Shown piece by piece: positions 1 through 7,479 of a stretch of 64,000 nt of DNA. Every line of letters starts with the position of its first letter. Positions within the stretch are counted from its first letter, which is position 1. This DNA is from Georgenia muralis (GTDB lineage: Bacteria > Actinomycetota > Actinomycetes > Actinomycetales > Actinomycetaceae): contig NZ_RKRA01000001.1 of NCBI RefSeq assembly GCF_003814705.1, forward strand, positions 3,230,776-3,294,775, written 5' to 3'. The notes below the pieces were generated by a model that was not told where the DNA came from, did not search any database, and saw only the letters and a list, made by a program, of their open reading frames with translations. The position numbers and the translations under genes were made by a program.

Positions 1-206
1 ACCGCGGGGATCTTGTCGGCGACGACCTCGACGACGAGGAGGACGCCCAGCACCACCAGCGCCGGGGTCGACTCCAGCCACGACCACCCCGCCGGGAGGG
101 CGAGCAGGTCGGAGAAGCGTGAGAGCAGCCCGAGGGCGATCAGCGGCACGTAGGCGTTGAGGCCGGCGGCCATCGCCATCCCGGACCCGGTCATCAGCTC
201 GAGCAC
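1..206 (-). CDS. DUF4126 family membrane protein, N-terminal fragment
   Basis: Only the first 68 or so residues lie in the window; the rest runs off the left edge. The translated start has the family pattern: a short lead, a GLNAYVPL block, a hydrophobic helix, and a second hydrophobic stretch ending in VVADKIPAV. These are hallmarks of DUF4126 integral membrane proteins, whose function is unknown. I chose the GTG at 206 because family members begin four residues before the TGSG motif; an ATG at 194 is possible. The gene is divergent from the phosphatidyltransferase at 329, with a 122-base gap that must hold both promoters. Confidence 0.75.
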   Translation of the reverse strand, partial: MLELMTGSGMAMAAGLNAYVPLIALGLLSRFSDLLALPAGWSWLESTPALVVLGVLLVVEVVADKIPA

Positions 207-328
207 GTCGTCAGCGTCCCACGACCGCGGCGTCGCCGCCGGGGGGGCGTGGTCACGGAACGGTCTCGTCCCGGTCCGGCGGCCTCGTCCGGGCCCGGGG
301 CGTCGGGGCGGCTGCGTAGGCTGGGCGG

Positions 329-934
329 GTGAGCAGCCAGGCCCCCCGGGAGCGGACTCGGACCGCCGCCCCGAGCGAGAGGGTCTGGACCGTGCCCAAC
401 GCCATCTCGGGCGTGCGGCTGCTCCTCGTGCCGGTCTTCGCGGTGCTGATCTTCACCGGTCGTGACGTCGCGGCGATCGTCGTCCTCGTCGTCGCCGGTG
501 CCAGCGACTGGCTCGACGGCGTCATCGCCCGCCGGTTCGACCAGACCAGCCGCGTAGGTCAGCTCCTCGACCCCGCCGCGGACCGGCTCTACATCTTCGT
601 CACCCTCATCGGTCTTGGGTGGCGCGAGGTCGTGCCGTGGTGGCTCGTCCTGGTCATCGCCGCCCGCGACGTCTTCCTCGCGGGGATGATCCCCACGCTC
701 AGCCGCCACGGGTACGGGCCGCTGCCCGTCCACCTCGCGGGCAAGGCGGGCACCTTCGCGCTCATGTACTCCTTCCCCCTCCTGCTGCTCGCGGGCCGCC
801 CCGGCACGCTCGGAGACGTCGCCAGCACGGTCGGCTGGGCGTCGGCGCTGTGGGGCGTGGGCCTGTACTGGTTCGCGGCGCTGCTCTACCTCGAGCAGGT
901 GGTGCGCATCGTGCGTGAGGACCGGGCCGCGTGA
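329..934 (+). CDS. CDP-alcohol phosphatidyltransferase family protein (PgsA-like)
   Basis: Membrane enzyme of 201 residues that would transfer a phosphatidyl group from CDP-diacylglycerol to an alcohol, probably in phospholipid synthesis. The full CDP-OH-P motif is visible: D60, D63, G64, A67, R68, G77, D81 and D85, with the last two Asp metal ligands intact. Several hydrophobic segments surround it. The start is GTG at 329. It is the first gene of a locus whose order matches the mycobacterial pgsA2-DUF881-sbp-DUF881-garA region, and its stop overlaps the GTG of the next gene. The alcohol substrate cannot be read from sequence; glycerol phosphate or inositol phosphate are both possible. Confidence 0.88.
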   Translation: MSSQAPRERTRTAAPSERVWTVPNAISGVRLLLVPVFAVLIFTGRDVAAIVVLVVAGASDWLDGVIARRFDQTSRVGQLLDPAADRLYIFVTLIGLGWREVVPWWLVLVIAARDVFLAGMIPTLSRHGYGPLPVHLAGKAGTFALMYSFPLLLLAGRPGTLGDVASTVGWASALWGVGLYWFAALLYLEQVVRIVREDRAA

Positions 935-1959
935 ACGCACCCGCCCACCGCACGGACCCGGCGCCGCACCGCGCGGGGCCGTCCTCGCACCGGACGGGGC
1001 CGTCGGCGCACCGGACGGGGCCGTCGGCGCACCGCCCGGCGGCGTCACCCCCGCCGCCGCGCCGCCCCGACGAGTCCATGTCGCTCCTGCGCGAGCTGCT
1101 CGACAACCCGCTCGACGCCGGCTACCGCACCGCACCCCGCAGCCCGGAGTCCGGGCCGGGCCGCCCGCTCACGTGGCGCCAGGTCATCGTGGTGGTCGCG
1201 GCGATCGTCATCGGCGCCGGTGCCGTGTGGTCGGCCCGCGAGCTGCGGGCCCCCGAGGGCACGGTGACCGCCCGCACCGTGCTCCTCGACCAGATCGTCG
1301 AGCGCCGCGCCGTCGGTGACGAGCTGCAGGCCGCCAACGAGAGCCGGCAGATCGAGATCGAGGAGCTGCGCGCCGCCGCGCTCGAGGGCGCCGACCAGGA
1401 GCTGCTGGATGAGCTCGCGGTGCTGGGGGTGGCGTCCGGGATGTCCCGGGTCTCCGGACCGGGGATCGTCGTCGAGCTCACCGACTCCGAGGCGGCGCAG
1501 GCGGGCGAGGCCGGCACGGAGGAGGAACGGGTCAAGGACATCGACCTCCAGGTCCTCGTCAACGGCCTCTGGGCCTCGGGCGCGGAGGCGATCGCCGTCG
1601 ACGGCCAGCGGCTGAGCTCGACGAGCGCGATCCGCGCGGCGGGGCAGACGATCCTCGTCAACCTCGCCCCCGTGGCCTCCCCGTACACGGTGGAGGTCGT
1701 CGGCGACCCCGTGGAGCTGCAGACCCGGCTCGCGCGCACGGTGGCCGGGGCCCACCTCGGTGTGCTCCGCTCGAGCTTCGGGATCCGTTCGGAGATCACG
1801 GTCGCCGGCGAGCTCGTCCTCTCCGCGCCGACCCTGTCGGAGCTGAGGTACGCCGAACCGCTCGGCGGTGAGGCCACCGCGGCCTCCGACGTCGGGGCAC
1901 AATCACCGGGGGCGCCGACGCAGGGGCGCCCGGGTCCCACCGACGAAGAGGGAGACTGA
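931..1959 (+). CDS. DUF881 family protein, first copy
   Basis: A 342-residue protein of unknown function with one membrane helix around residues 80-100, a coiled-coil-like stretch after it, and the DUF881 domain in the C-terminal two thirds. Paralogous to the gene at 2289; the pair flanks sbp, a conserved actinobacterial and Firmicutes arrangement. The start is ambiguous. GTG at 931 overlaps the upstream stop, but it adds a low-complexity leader of Arg, Thr, His, Gly and Pro encoded by a 21-base tandem repeat. The ATG at 1078 gives a more typical N-terminus (MSLLRELLDNPLDAGYR). I keep 931 because of the translational coupling, but 1078 is plausible. Confidence 0.85.
   Translation: MNAPAHRTDPAPHRAGPSSHRTGPSAHRTGPSAHRPAASPPPPRRPDESMSLLRELLDNPLDAGYRTAPRSPESGPGRPLTWRQVIVVVAAIVIGAGAVWSARELRAPEGTVTARTVLLDQIVERRAVGDELQAANESRQIEIEELRAAALEGADQELLDELAVLGVASGMSRVSGPGIVVELTDSEAAQAGEAGTEEERVKDIDLQVLVNGLWASGAEAIAVDGQRLSSTSAIRAAGQTILVNLAPVASPYTVEVVGDPVELQTRLARTVAGAHLGVLRSSFGIRSEITVAGELVLSAPTLSELRYAEPLGGEATAASDVGAQSPGAPTQGRPGPTDEEGD
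979..1034 (+). repeat. 21-base tandem repeat in the 5' end of DUF881
   Basis: Two and two-thirds copies of a 21-base unit beginning CCGTC and containing GCACCGGACGGGG. The unit is a multiple of three, so the frame is kept and the leader gains a seven-residue repeat (S-x-H-R-T-G-P). Confidence 0.8.
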
Positions 1960-2292
1960 GTGCTAGCGCTGATCGGACTGGTCGTGGGGGTCGTCGCCGG
2001 GGTGCTCATGGACCCCACCGTGCCCCTGTGGCTCCAGCCCTACCTGCCCATCGCGCTCGTCGCTGCCCTCGACGCCCTTTTCGGGGCGTTGCGCGCCGGC
2101 CTTGACGGCATCTTCAACGACCGGGTCTTCGTGGTCTCGTTCGTCTTCAACGTCCTCGTGGCCGGGTTCATCGTCTTCCTCGGCGACCAGCTCGGCGTCG
2201 GGGCGCAGCTGACCACCGCCGTCGTCGTGGTCCTCGGGATCCGCATCTTCTCCAACGCCGCGGCGATCCGCCGTCACGTCTTCAAGGCATGA
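1960..2292 (+). CDS. sbp: Small basic protein Sbp (DUF1290)
   Basis: A 110-residue membrane protein with three or four hydrophobic segments. The signature stretch around residues 35-60 (ALDALFGALRAGLDGIFND) is diagnostic of DUF1290. The GTG start abuts the upstream stop, and the C-terminal ATG of the next gene overlaps it, so the four genes from 329 to 3143 look like one translationally coupled unit. The Bacillus subtilis homologue lies next to cell-division genes, but the biochemical role is unknown. Confidence 0.88.
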   Translation: MLALIGLVVGVVAGVLMDPTVPLWLQPYLPIALVAALDALFGALRAGLDGIFNDRVFVVSFVFNVLVAGFIVFLGDQLGVGAQLTTAVVVVLGIRIFSNAAAIRRHVFKA

Positions 2293-3143
2293 GCACGACC
2301 AGGCACGGGGAGAACCGTCCGGACCGGGCGCCGGACCAGGCGGCGGGCCGGTCGCAGGGCGGCGCCGACGGTGGCCCCGAGCGGGTGGCCGGCGACGCGG
2401 GACAGGGCCACGCCGCTCCCGCCCGGGCGGGCGCCCGTGGCGCCCGGGCCCTGCTGGTTCCCCGGTGGAGCCCGACGCACGTCGTCGGCGCGCTGCTGTG
2501 CGTGGCCCTCGGCTTCGCCGTGGTCGCCCAGGTGAGCCAGACCCAGGACGACGTGCTCACCGGGATGCGTCAGGACGACCTCGTCCGGCTGCTCGACGAC
2601 CTCAACCAGCGCAACGCCGAGCTCACCGACGAGCAGGAGGGGCTGCGCCAGGACCTCGCGGAGCTGCGCTCGAGCACGAGCTCGCGCCAGGCGGCCCAGG
2701 AGGCCGCCGAGGAGCAGGCCCGGGTGCAGGGTGTGCTGGCCGGCACCCTGCCGGTGCGCGGGCCCGGGGTGGTGCTGACGATCCGCGACCCCGAGGACGG
2801 CGTCCGCGCGCAGCACCTCGTGACGATCCTCGAGGAGATGCGCAACGCCGGCGTGGAGGCCGTGGAGCTCTCCGGGCAGCGGCTGACCGCCAGCAGCTGG
2901 ATCCTCGACGGCGAGGACGGCATCGTCGTCGACGGCGTCGCCCTCGAGCAGCCCTGGACCTGGACGGCGATCGGGGACCCCGACGTCGTCTCGGTCGCCC
3001 TGGGGATCCCCGGTGGTGCGCTCGCCACGGTCCGGGCGGCGGGTGCGACCGTCGTGCTGCGCGAGGTCGAGGAGGTCGAGATCACCGCCGTCCGCACGCT
3101 CGACGAGCCCGAGTTCGCCGAACCGGCCGCGCCGACGGGGTGA
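2289..3143 (+). CDS. DUF881 family protein, second copy
   Basis: Paralogue of the protein at 931, 284 residues. Residues 1-55 are a Gly/Ala/Arg-rich cytoplasmic leader, followed by one membrane helix (VVGALLCVALGFAVVAQV) and a coiled-coil segment with many Gln and Glu. The DUF881 domain follows, with the conserved LPVRGPGVVLTI and ELSGQRLTASSWI blocks. ATG at 2289 overlaps the sbp stop. Function unknown; the outward-facing domain and membrane anchor suggest an envelope role (inference). Confidence 0.86.
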   Translation: MSTTRHGENRPDRAPDQAAGRSQGGADGGPERVAGDAGQGHAAPARAGARGARALLVPRWSPTHVVGALLCVALGFAVVAQVSQTQDDVLTGMRQDDLVRLLDDLNQRNAELTDEQEGLRQDLAELRSSTSSRQAAQEAAEEQARVQGVLAGTLPVRGPGVVLTIRDPEDGVRAQHLVTILEEMRNAGVEAVELSGQRLTASSWILDGEDGIVVDGVALEQPWTWTAIGDPDVVSVALGIPGGALATVRAAGATVVLREVEEVEITAVRTLDEPEFAEPAAPTG

Positions 3144-3227
3144 GCGGTGGTCACAGGTCGGTCACGGACCTCTAGAGTGGGGGAGGAGACAGCGGGCGAG
3201 CGCCCAGGACCACCAGGAGGCAGGTAC

Positions 3228-3707
3228 ATGACCAGCACCCCGGAGCAGCCCGGCCGTGAGCCCGCGGACCGCCCGGACGTGACCACGACCGCCCGGTTCG
3301 GAGCCGTGGGCCACGAGCCCGACACCGAGCTGCTGAGCCGCGGGCTCAACCCCGACGACGCCGCGGCGGTCGAGGCGCTCCCGCCGGCCTCCGCGCTGCT
3401 CATCGTCCAGCGGGGCCCCAACGCCGGCGCCCGGTTCCTCCTCGACGCCGAGCGCACCACCGCCGGGCGGCACCCGAGCTCGGACATCTTCCTCGACGAC
3501 GTCACCGTCTCGCGCAAGCACGCCGAGTTCATCGCCGTCGACGGCGGGTTCGTCGTGCGCGACGTCGGCAGCCTCAACGGCACGTACGTCAACCGTGAGC
3601 GGATCGACACCGCGACCCTGCGGGCGGGCGACGAGGTCCAGATCGGCAAGTACCGACTCACCTACCACCCCAGCCCCCAGCGCGGCGACGGCGCAGACGC
3701 CCGGTGA
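3228..3707 (+). CDS. garA: GarA/OdhI-type FHA domain protein
   Basis: A 159-residue regulator. Homologues bind and inhibit 2-oxoglutarate dehydrogenase when unphosphorylated and are switched off by Ser/Thr kinase phosphorylation of an N-terminal threonine. Here residues 18-24 (VTTTARF) hold the phosphoacceptor threonines, and the FHA domain spans about 56-140 with R81, S95 and the GSLNGTYVN loop that bind phosphothreonine. The ATG at 3228 is chosen because AGGAGG lies 8 bases upstream. gcvH, which precedes garA in mycobacteria, is absent. The 84-base gap before the start probably carries its promoter. Confidence 0.92.
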   Translation: MTSTPEQPGREPADRPDVTTTARFGAVGHEPDTELLSRGLNPDDAAAVEALPPASALLIVQRGPNAGARFLLDAERTTAGRHPSSDIFLDDVTVSRKHAEFIAVDGGFVVRDVGSLNGTYVNRERIDTATLRAGDEVQIGKYRLTYHPSPQRGDGADAR

Positions 3708-4483
3708 GCCCCGCCGCAGGACCCGCCGCGGCCGCCGGGCCGCGCCGGGAGGACCACCCGGGCGCGCCGGCGCGGGAGCAGACCTGGCCCCAGGGCGTCT
3801 CCCACGAGGCGACCATGAGCATCGGCGCGGTGCTGGCCGTCCTCCAGCCCGAGTTCCCGGCGGTGACGGTCTCCAAGCTGCGCTTCCTCGAGGAGCAGGG
3901 CCTGGTGACCCCGCGGCGCACCGGGTCCGGGTACCGCAAGTACTCCCGTGCCGACGTCGAGCGGCTGCGGTACGCCCTGACGGCGCAGCGCGACTCCTAC
4001 CTGCCGTTGCGCGTCATCCGTGACCAGCTCGCCGACCTCGACGCCGGACGCAGCGTCGAGCACCCCTCCCACGCCCGCGTCGTCACCCGTGACGGCGAGC
4101 TCGTGGCACCGGCCGCCGGGGCGCGGGTCAGCGCCGCGGAGATCTGTGAGCTCACCGGTGCCGGCGAGGCCGAGGTGGACGAGATGGCCTCGGCGGGCCT
4201 CATCATCGCCGACGCCCGGGGCCGGTTCCCGGGACGCTCGGTCCAGGTGGTCCAGGCCGCCCTCTCGCTCGCGCGGCACGGCATCAGCCCCCGCCACCTG
4301 CGTTCGGTCCGCACCGCGGCCGAGCGCGAGGCGGACCTCATCGACCAGGTGGTCGCCCCCCTCCGGGCGCAGCGTTCGGGTGCGGCACGCGAGCGCGGTG
4401 CGGCGCAGGCCGCCGAGCTGGCCGAGCTCTACGCCACGCTGCACGCCGAGCTCGTGCGGGCGGCGGTCGACCAGCTCGGCTGA
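3704..4483 (+). CDS. ftsR: MerR-family regulator FtsR
   Basis: A 259-residue MerR-type transcription factor, orthologous by position and sequence to mycobacterial Rv1828 and corynebacterial FtsR, an activator of ftsZ. The N-terminal winged helix (from about residue 33, MSIGAVLAVLQ...) contains the KLRFLEEQGL..RRTGSGYRKYS recognition pattern. The C-terminal half has a second helical domain (SAAEICELTG... ARHGISPRHLR). The GTG at 3704 overlaps the garA stop. An internal ATG at 3815 is a possible alternative; the leader between them is low complexity. Confidence 0.88.
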   Translation: MSPAAGPAAAAGPRREDHPGAPAREQTWPQGVSHEATMSIGAVLAVLQPEFPAVTVSKLRFLEEQGLVTPRRTGSGYRKYSRADVERLRYALTAQRDSYLPLRVIRDQLADLDAGRSVEHPSHARVVTRDGELVAPAAGARVSAAEICELTGAGEAEVDEMASAGLIIADARGRFPGRSVQVVQAALSLARHGISPRHLRSVRTAAEREADLIDQVVAPLRAQRSGAARERGAAQAAELAELYATLHAELVRAAVDQLG

Positions 4484-4533
4484 GCGGGTCATTCGCTGCG
4501 CGCCGCGTCCCGGGCCGTCGTACCGTTGGCCGC

Positions 4534-5223
4534 ATGCGCGAGATGGTGGTGCTCGGCGTGCGGGTGAGCGTCCCGGGGAACGAGGTCGTCGTCGTCCTGG
4601 GCGAGCCCGGCGGAACCGTGGTGCTGCCCATCGTCATCGGTCCCCGTGAGGGCGCGGCCATCGCTTCGGCGCAGGCCGGATTGGTCCCCCCGCGTCCCCT
4701 GACCCACGACCTCCTCGTCTCGATCCTGCAGACCCTCGGCGCGACCGTGGTGGAGGTGCGGGTCACCCGGGTGGTCGACGGCATCTTCCACGCCGAGCTC
4801 GTCCTCTCGGCGGGACAGGTGGTCGACGCCCGGCCCTCGGACGCCATCGCCGTGGCCCTGCGGGTCCACTGCCCGGTGCTGTGCGAGGACGACCTCCTCG
4901 AGGTGGCGGGCGTGCCGGTCGCCGACGCCGGGCTGGAGACGGCCGAGGACCAGGGCGAGATGGCCAGCGAGATGGAGGAGTTCCGCGCCTTCCTCGCCGA
5001 GGTCGAGCCGGAGGACTTCGGCCGGCCGGCCGGCGAGGGCGAACCGGGCGCCGGGCCGGACGACGCCCCTGGGCCGGACGACGCCCCTGGGCCGGACGAC
5101 GCTCCTGGACCGGACGACGCTCCTGGACCGGACGGGGACGCTCCCGGGCCGGTGACCTGGGACGACGACGCGGACGGGCCCGGCCCCGAGGCCGGACCGC
5201 CGCGCGCACCAGGAGCGGGATGA
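4534..5223 (+). CDS. Bifunctional nuclease family protein (BFN, DUF151)
   Basis: A 229-residue protein. Residues 1-150 are the BFN domain, with the diagnostic VVLPIVIGPREGAAIA and RPSDAIAVALR blocks. Plant and mycobacterial relatives show nuclease activity or a regulatory role; the bacterial role is uncertain. The C-terminal 60 residues are an acidic, Gly/Pro-rich tail built on repeats of GPDDAP, which is not part of the family. ATG at 4534. The gene sits between ftsR and the second MerR gene exactly as Rv1829 does. Confidence 0.88.
   Translation: MREMVVLGVRVSVPGNEVVVVLGEPGGTVVLPIVIGPREGAAIASAQAGLVPPRPLTHDLLVSILQTLGATVVEVRVTRVVDGIFHAELVLSAGQVVDARPSDAIAVALRVHCPVLCEDDLLEVAGVPVADAGLETAEDQGEMASEMEEFRAFLAEVEPEDFGRPAGEGEPGAGPDDAPGPDDAPGPDDAPGPDDAPGPDGDAPGPVTWDDDADGPGPEAGPPRAPGAG
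5053..5130 (+). repeat. 18-base tandem repeat encoding GPDDAP units
   Basis: Four near-perfect copies of an 18-base unit starting GGGCCGGACGACGC, with the third and fourth copies drifting (GCTCCT, GGACCG). It is in frame with the nuclease-family gene and extends its tail without changing the domain. Confidence 0.85.
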
Positions 5224-5241
5224 CCGGACCCGGGCTGGCAA

Positions 5242-5270
5242 GACTCAACGTTTGGTCGAGAGTCAGACTC
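5242..5270. promoter_or_regulatory. Inverted repeats upstream of the second merR gene, candidate MerR operator
   Basis: In the 193-base gap before the merR gene, GACTC at 5242-5246 pairs with GAGTC at 5260-5264, and GAGTC-A-GACTC forms a tight dyad at 5260-5270. MerR regulators commonly bind spaced dyads in their own promoters, so autoregulation or control by FtsR is possible. This is inference from symmetry alone. Confidence 0.35.
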
Positions 5271-5416
5271 GCCCGGCCGACACGCCTGACGCGGCGCGCG
5301 GCCAGCCTCGTTGACCAGCCCTCTCCCCGGTCATAGCGTGTGTGTATCGGCAAGTGAGGCAGCGGTACCCTCGAGATGCGAGCGTCACCCGGGGCCGCGG
5401 ACGAACGGAGATCCCT

Positions 5417-5998
5417 GTGAGCGGCACTGATGCGACGGCCGGCGCCGTCCCCGGCGTCCCCCAGCGCGCCCAGGGCATGCTCTTCGGGGACACCCTGCCC
5501 GACCTCGACCAGGACACGGGCTACCGCGGGCCGACCGCCTGCCGCGCTGCGGGCATCACCTACCGCCAGCTCGACTACTGGGCCCGCACCGGACTGGTCG
5601 AGCCGAGCATCCGTGGCGCCAAGGGCTCGGGCAGCCAGCGCCTGTACAGCTTCCGGGACATCCTCGTGCTCAAGGTCGTCAAGCGGCTGCTCGACACCGG
5701 GGTCTCCCTCCAGCAGATCCGGTCCGCCATCACCGCGCTCAAGGAGCGCGGGGTGGAGGACCTCGCGCAGATCACCCTCATGAGCGACGGCGCCTCGGTC
5801 TACGAGTGCACCTCCGCCGACGAGGTCATCGACCTCGTCCAGGGCGGCCAGGGCGTCTTCGGCATCGCGGTCGGACGCGTGTGGCGGGAGGTCGAGGGCG
5901 ACCTCGCCCAGCTGCCCACGGAGCGCGCCCACGACGAGGAGGTCCCCGACGTCGAGGACGAGTTGGCCCGCCGCCGCGCGGCCCGCAACGCGGTCTGA
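5417..5998 (+). CDS. MerR-family transcriptional regulator (Rv1830-like)
   Basis: A 193-residue regulator. After a short leader comes the invariant block GYRGPTACRAAGITYRQLDYW, then the recognition helices and wing (SGSQRLYSFRDILVLKVVKRLL) and a C-terminal dimerisation region. The sequence and position match mycobacterial Rv1830, which completes the garA locus. GTG at 5417 is chosen because CGGAG precedes it by 6 bases and the length then fits orthologues; the frame stays open back to 5342. A candidate operator lies at 5242-5270. Confidence 0.85.
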   Translation: MSGTDATAGAVPGVPQRAQGMLFGDTLPDLDQDTGYRGPTACRAAGITYRQLDYWARTGLVEPSIRGAKGSGSQRLYSFRDILVLKVVKRLLDTGVSLQQIRSAITALKERGVEDLAQITLMSDGASVYECTSADEVIDLVQGGQGVFGIAVGRVWREVEGDLAQLPTERAHDEEVPDVEDELARRRAARNAV

Positions 5999-6049
5999 GC
6001 GCTCCCGTGCCCCCGGGCCCCAGGGTGGCCCTGCGGTAAGTTGTCCCGC

Positions 6050-6952
6050 GTGCCGCACCCCCGCAGCCTCCTGAGCCTCCTCGACCTCCAGCGCATCGAC
6101 CTCGAACGTCTCTGGCTCGCCTCTGCGGGGTGGAAGGACCAGCGTTCGCGGCGCCGCTCGCGGTTCGCCGACCGACGGGTCGCCACGATCTTCGACGGCC
6201 CGGCCTTCCGGACGCGACTCGCCTTCGACAGCGCCATCGACGCCGTCGGCGCCCACCGGGTGGACCTGCCGGTCGTGCTCGGCGAGCGCGAACCGATCGA
6301 GGACACCGCCGCCATCCTCTCCGGGGCGGTCGATGCCGTCGTCGTGCGCTCCACGTCCCACGGCGCGCTCGGTGCGCTCGCCGAGGCGTGCGAGGTCCCG
6401 GTCATCAACGCGATGAGCGACGCGGGTCACCCGGTGGAGGTCTTCTCCGAGGCGTTCAGCGTGCTCGAGCGTCTCGGCCCCCTCGACGACGTCGTCCTGA
6501 CGTTCGTCGGCGAGGCCACGAACATGCTCCGGTCGTGGGCCGAGCTGACGGTGCCCTTCGCCATCGAGGTGCGCCAGCTCTGCCCGCCGGGGCACAGCCT
6601 GGAGCAGGACCTGCGTGAGGATCTCGCCGCCCGCGGCCAGCGGGGGAGCGTCCGGGTCCTGCACGACGTCGAGGAGGCGGTCACGGGCGCCCACGTCGTC
6701 TACACCGACGCCTGGCCCGCGGCGGCACGCTCGGTCGGCCGGCGGCGGCTCTCCTTCGAGCCGTACCGCGTCACCACCGAGATGCTCGACATCGCCGGCC
6801 CCCAGGCCCTGCTCATGCACGCGATGCCCGTGCGGCGCGGGGACGAGGTCACCGCGGACGCCTTCGCCGACCCCCGCTCCATCACCCTCGCCGCCAAGCG
6901 CAACCTCTCCGCCACGCACGCGGCGATCGTCGAGCGCGCACTGGAGGGCTGA
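6050..6952 (+). CDS. Divergent aspartate/ornithine carbamoyltransferase superfamily protein
   Basis: A 300-residue protein with the two-domain carbamoyltransferase layout. The carbamoyl-phosphate loop reads GPAFRTRLAF where ornithine enzymes have KPSTRTR, so two of the phosphate-binding residues differ. EPIEDTA is kept. The HPCQ motif reads GHPVE and HCLP reads HAMPVRRGDEV. The SMG motif that selects ornithine is not recognisable (TDAWPAAARSVGRR). It is therefore unlikely to be an ordinary ArgF or PyrB; the second substrate is unknown. GTG at 6050 is preferred over TTG at 6041. Downstream there is a perfect hairpin at 6961. Confidence 0.7.
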   Translation: MPHPRSLLSLLDLQRIDLERLWLASAGWKDQRSRRRSRFADRRVATIFDGPAFRTRLAFDSAIDAVGAHRVDLPVVLGEREPIEDTAAILSGAVDAVVVRSTSHGALGALAEACEVPVINAMSDAGHPVEVFSEAFSVLERLGPLDDVVLTFVGEATNMLRSWAELTVPFAIEVRQLCPPGHSLEQDLREDLAARGQRGSVRVLHDVEEAVTGAHVVYTDAWPAAARSVGRRRLSFEPYRVTTEMLDIAGPQALLMHAMPVRRGDEVTADAFADPRSITLAAKRNLSATHAAIVERALEG

Positions 6953-6960
6953 GTGCCGGA

Positions 6961-6978
6961 TGTCAGACCCCTCTGACA
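6961..6978 (+). terminator. Hairpin after the carbamoyltransferase-like gene
   Basis: Perfect 7-base arms TGTCAGA and TCTGACA with a CCCC loop, 8 bases after the stop codon. There is no clear T-run (GTCTTCG follows), so termination would be weak or structure-driven. Confidence 0.5.
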
Positions 6979-7035
6979 GTCTTCGCACAGAGGTTCGAAC
7001 GATCGGTTCGGGCCCGCGAGGCAGGGGAGTGGGAC

Positions 7036-7419
7036 ATGACTGTCGACGACGGGATCGGCACGCTCGAGATCGAGCTGGCGGAGCTCGCGCAGGGCCTGAC
7101 CGAGCCGGGTCCGGGGGAGTGCCTGCAGTGCTTCACCAACCGGATGCTCGTGGAGTTCGGGTGTGACTGCTCCCTGCGGTGGGCACGCCGCTGGCGCGAG
7201 GTCCGGGCGCCGCGGGCGTACCGGCTCCTCGAGCGTCTGGGGCGGCGTGGCGCCTACTGCGACTGCGAGATCTTCCTCAACGGCTGGGACGTCACGGTCG
7301 AGCCTGTGGTGGACCCGGTGACCGGGGAGTCGCGGTGGCCCGCTGAGGTCGACGGCTGCCGGGGCGTCCGCACCGGGTCGACCCTGCCGTGCAGCCTGTG
7401 GACGGAGCGTCGGCGCTGA
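7036..7419 (+). CDS. DUF2695 family cysteine-rich protein
   Basis: A 127-residue protein of unknown function. The conserved core is CLQCF...EFGCDCSLRWARRWREVRAPRA...LERLGRRGAYCDCEIFLNGW, with five cysteines in C-x2-C, C-x-C and C-x-C arrangements that could bind a metal (inference). The length and motif order fit DUF2695. ATG at 7036 follows a purine-rich AGGGGAGTGGG. It is separate from its neighbours and convergent with the sigma-factor pseudogene. Confidence 0.8.
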   Translation: MTVDDGIGTLEIELAELAQGLTEPGPGECLQCFTNRMLVEFGCDCSLRWARRWREVRAPRAYRLLERLGRRGAYCDCEIFLNGWDVTVEPVVDPVTGESRWPAEVDGCRGVRTGSTLPCSLWTERRR

Positions 7420-7479
7420 GGGGTACGGCGGGTTCGCCGAAGGTGGCCAGGGTGGGCGCGGGCCATCGCCGCGGGTAGC

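Noticed and set aside
4763-6988. Minus-strand open frame of 741 codons
   Set aside because: Runs opposite to three well supported genes (nuclease family, MerR, carbamoyltransferase) and lacks any motif.
6995-7011. SOS-box-like sequence TCGAAC-N5-GTTCGG upstream of the DUF2695 gene
   Set aside because: The actinobacterial LexA box needs a spacer of four and a closing GTTCGA; spacing is five here and the last base differs.
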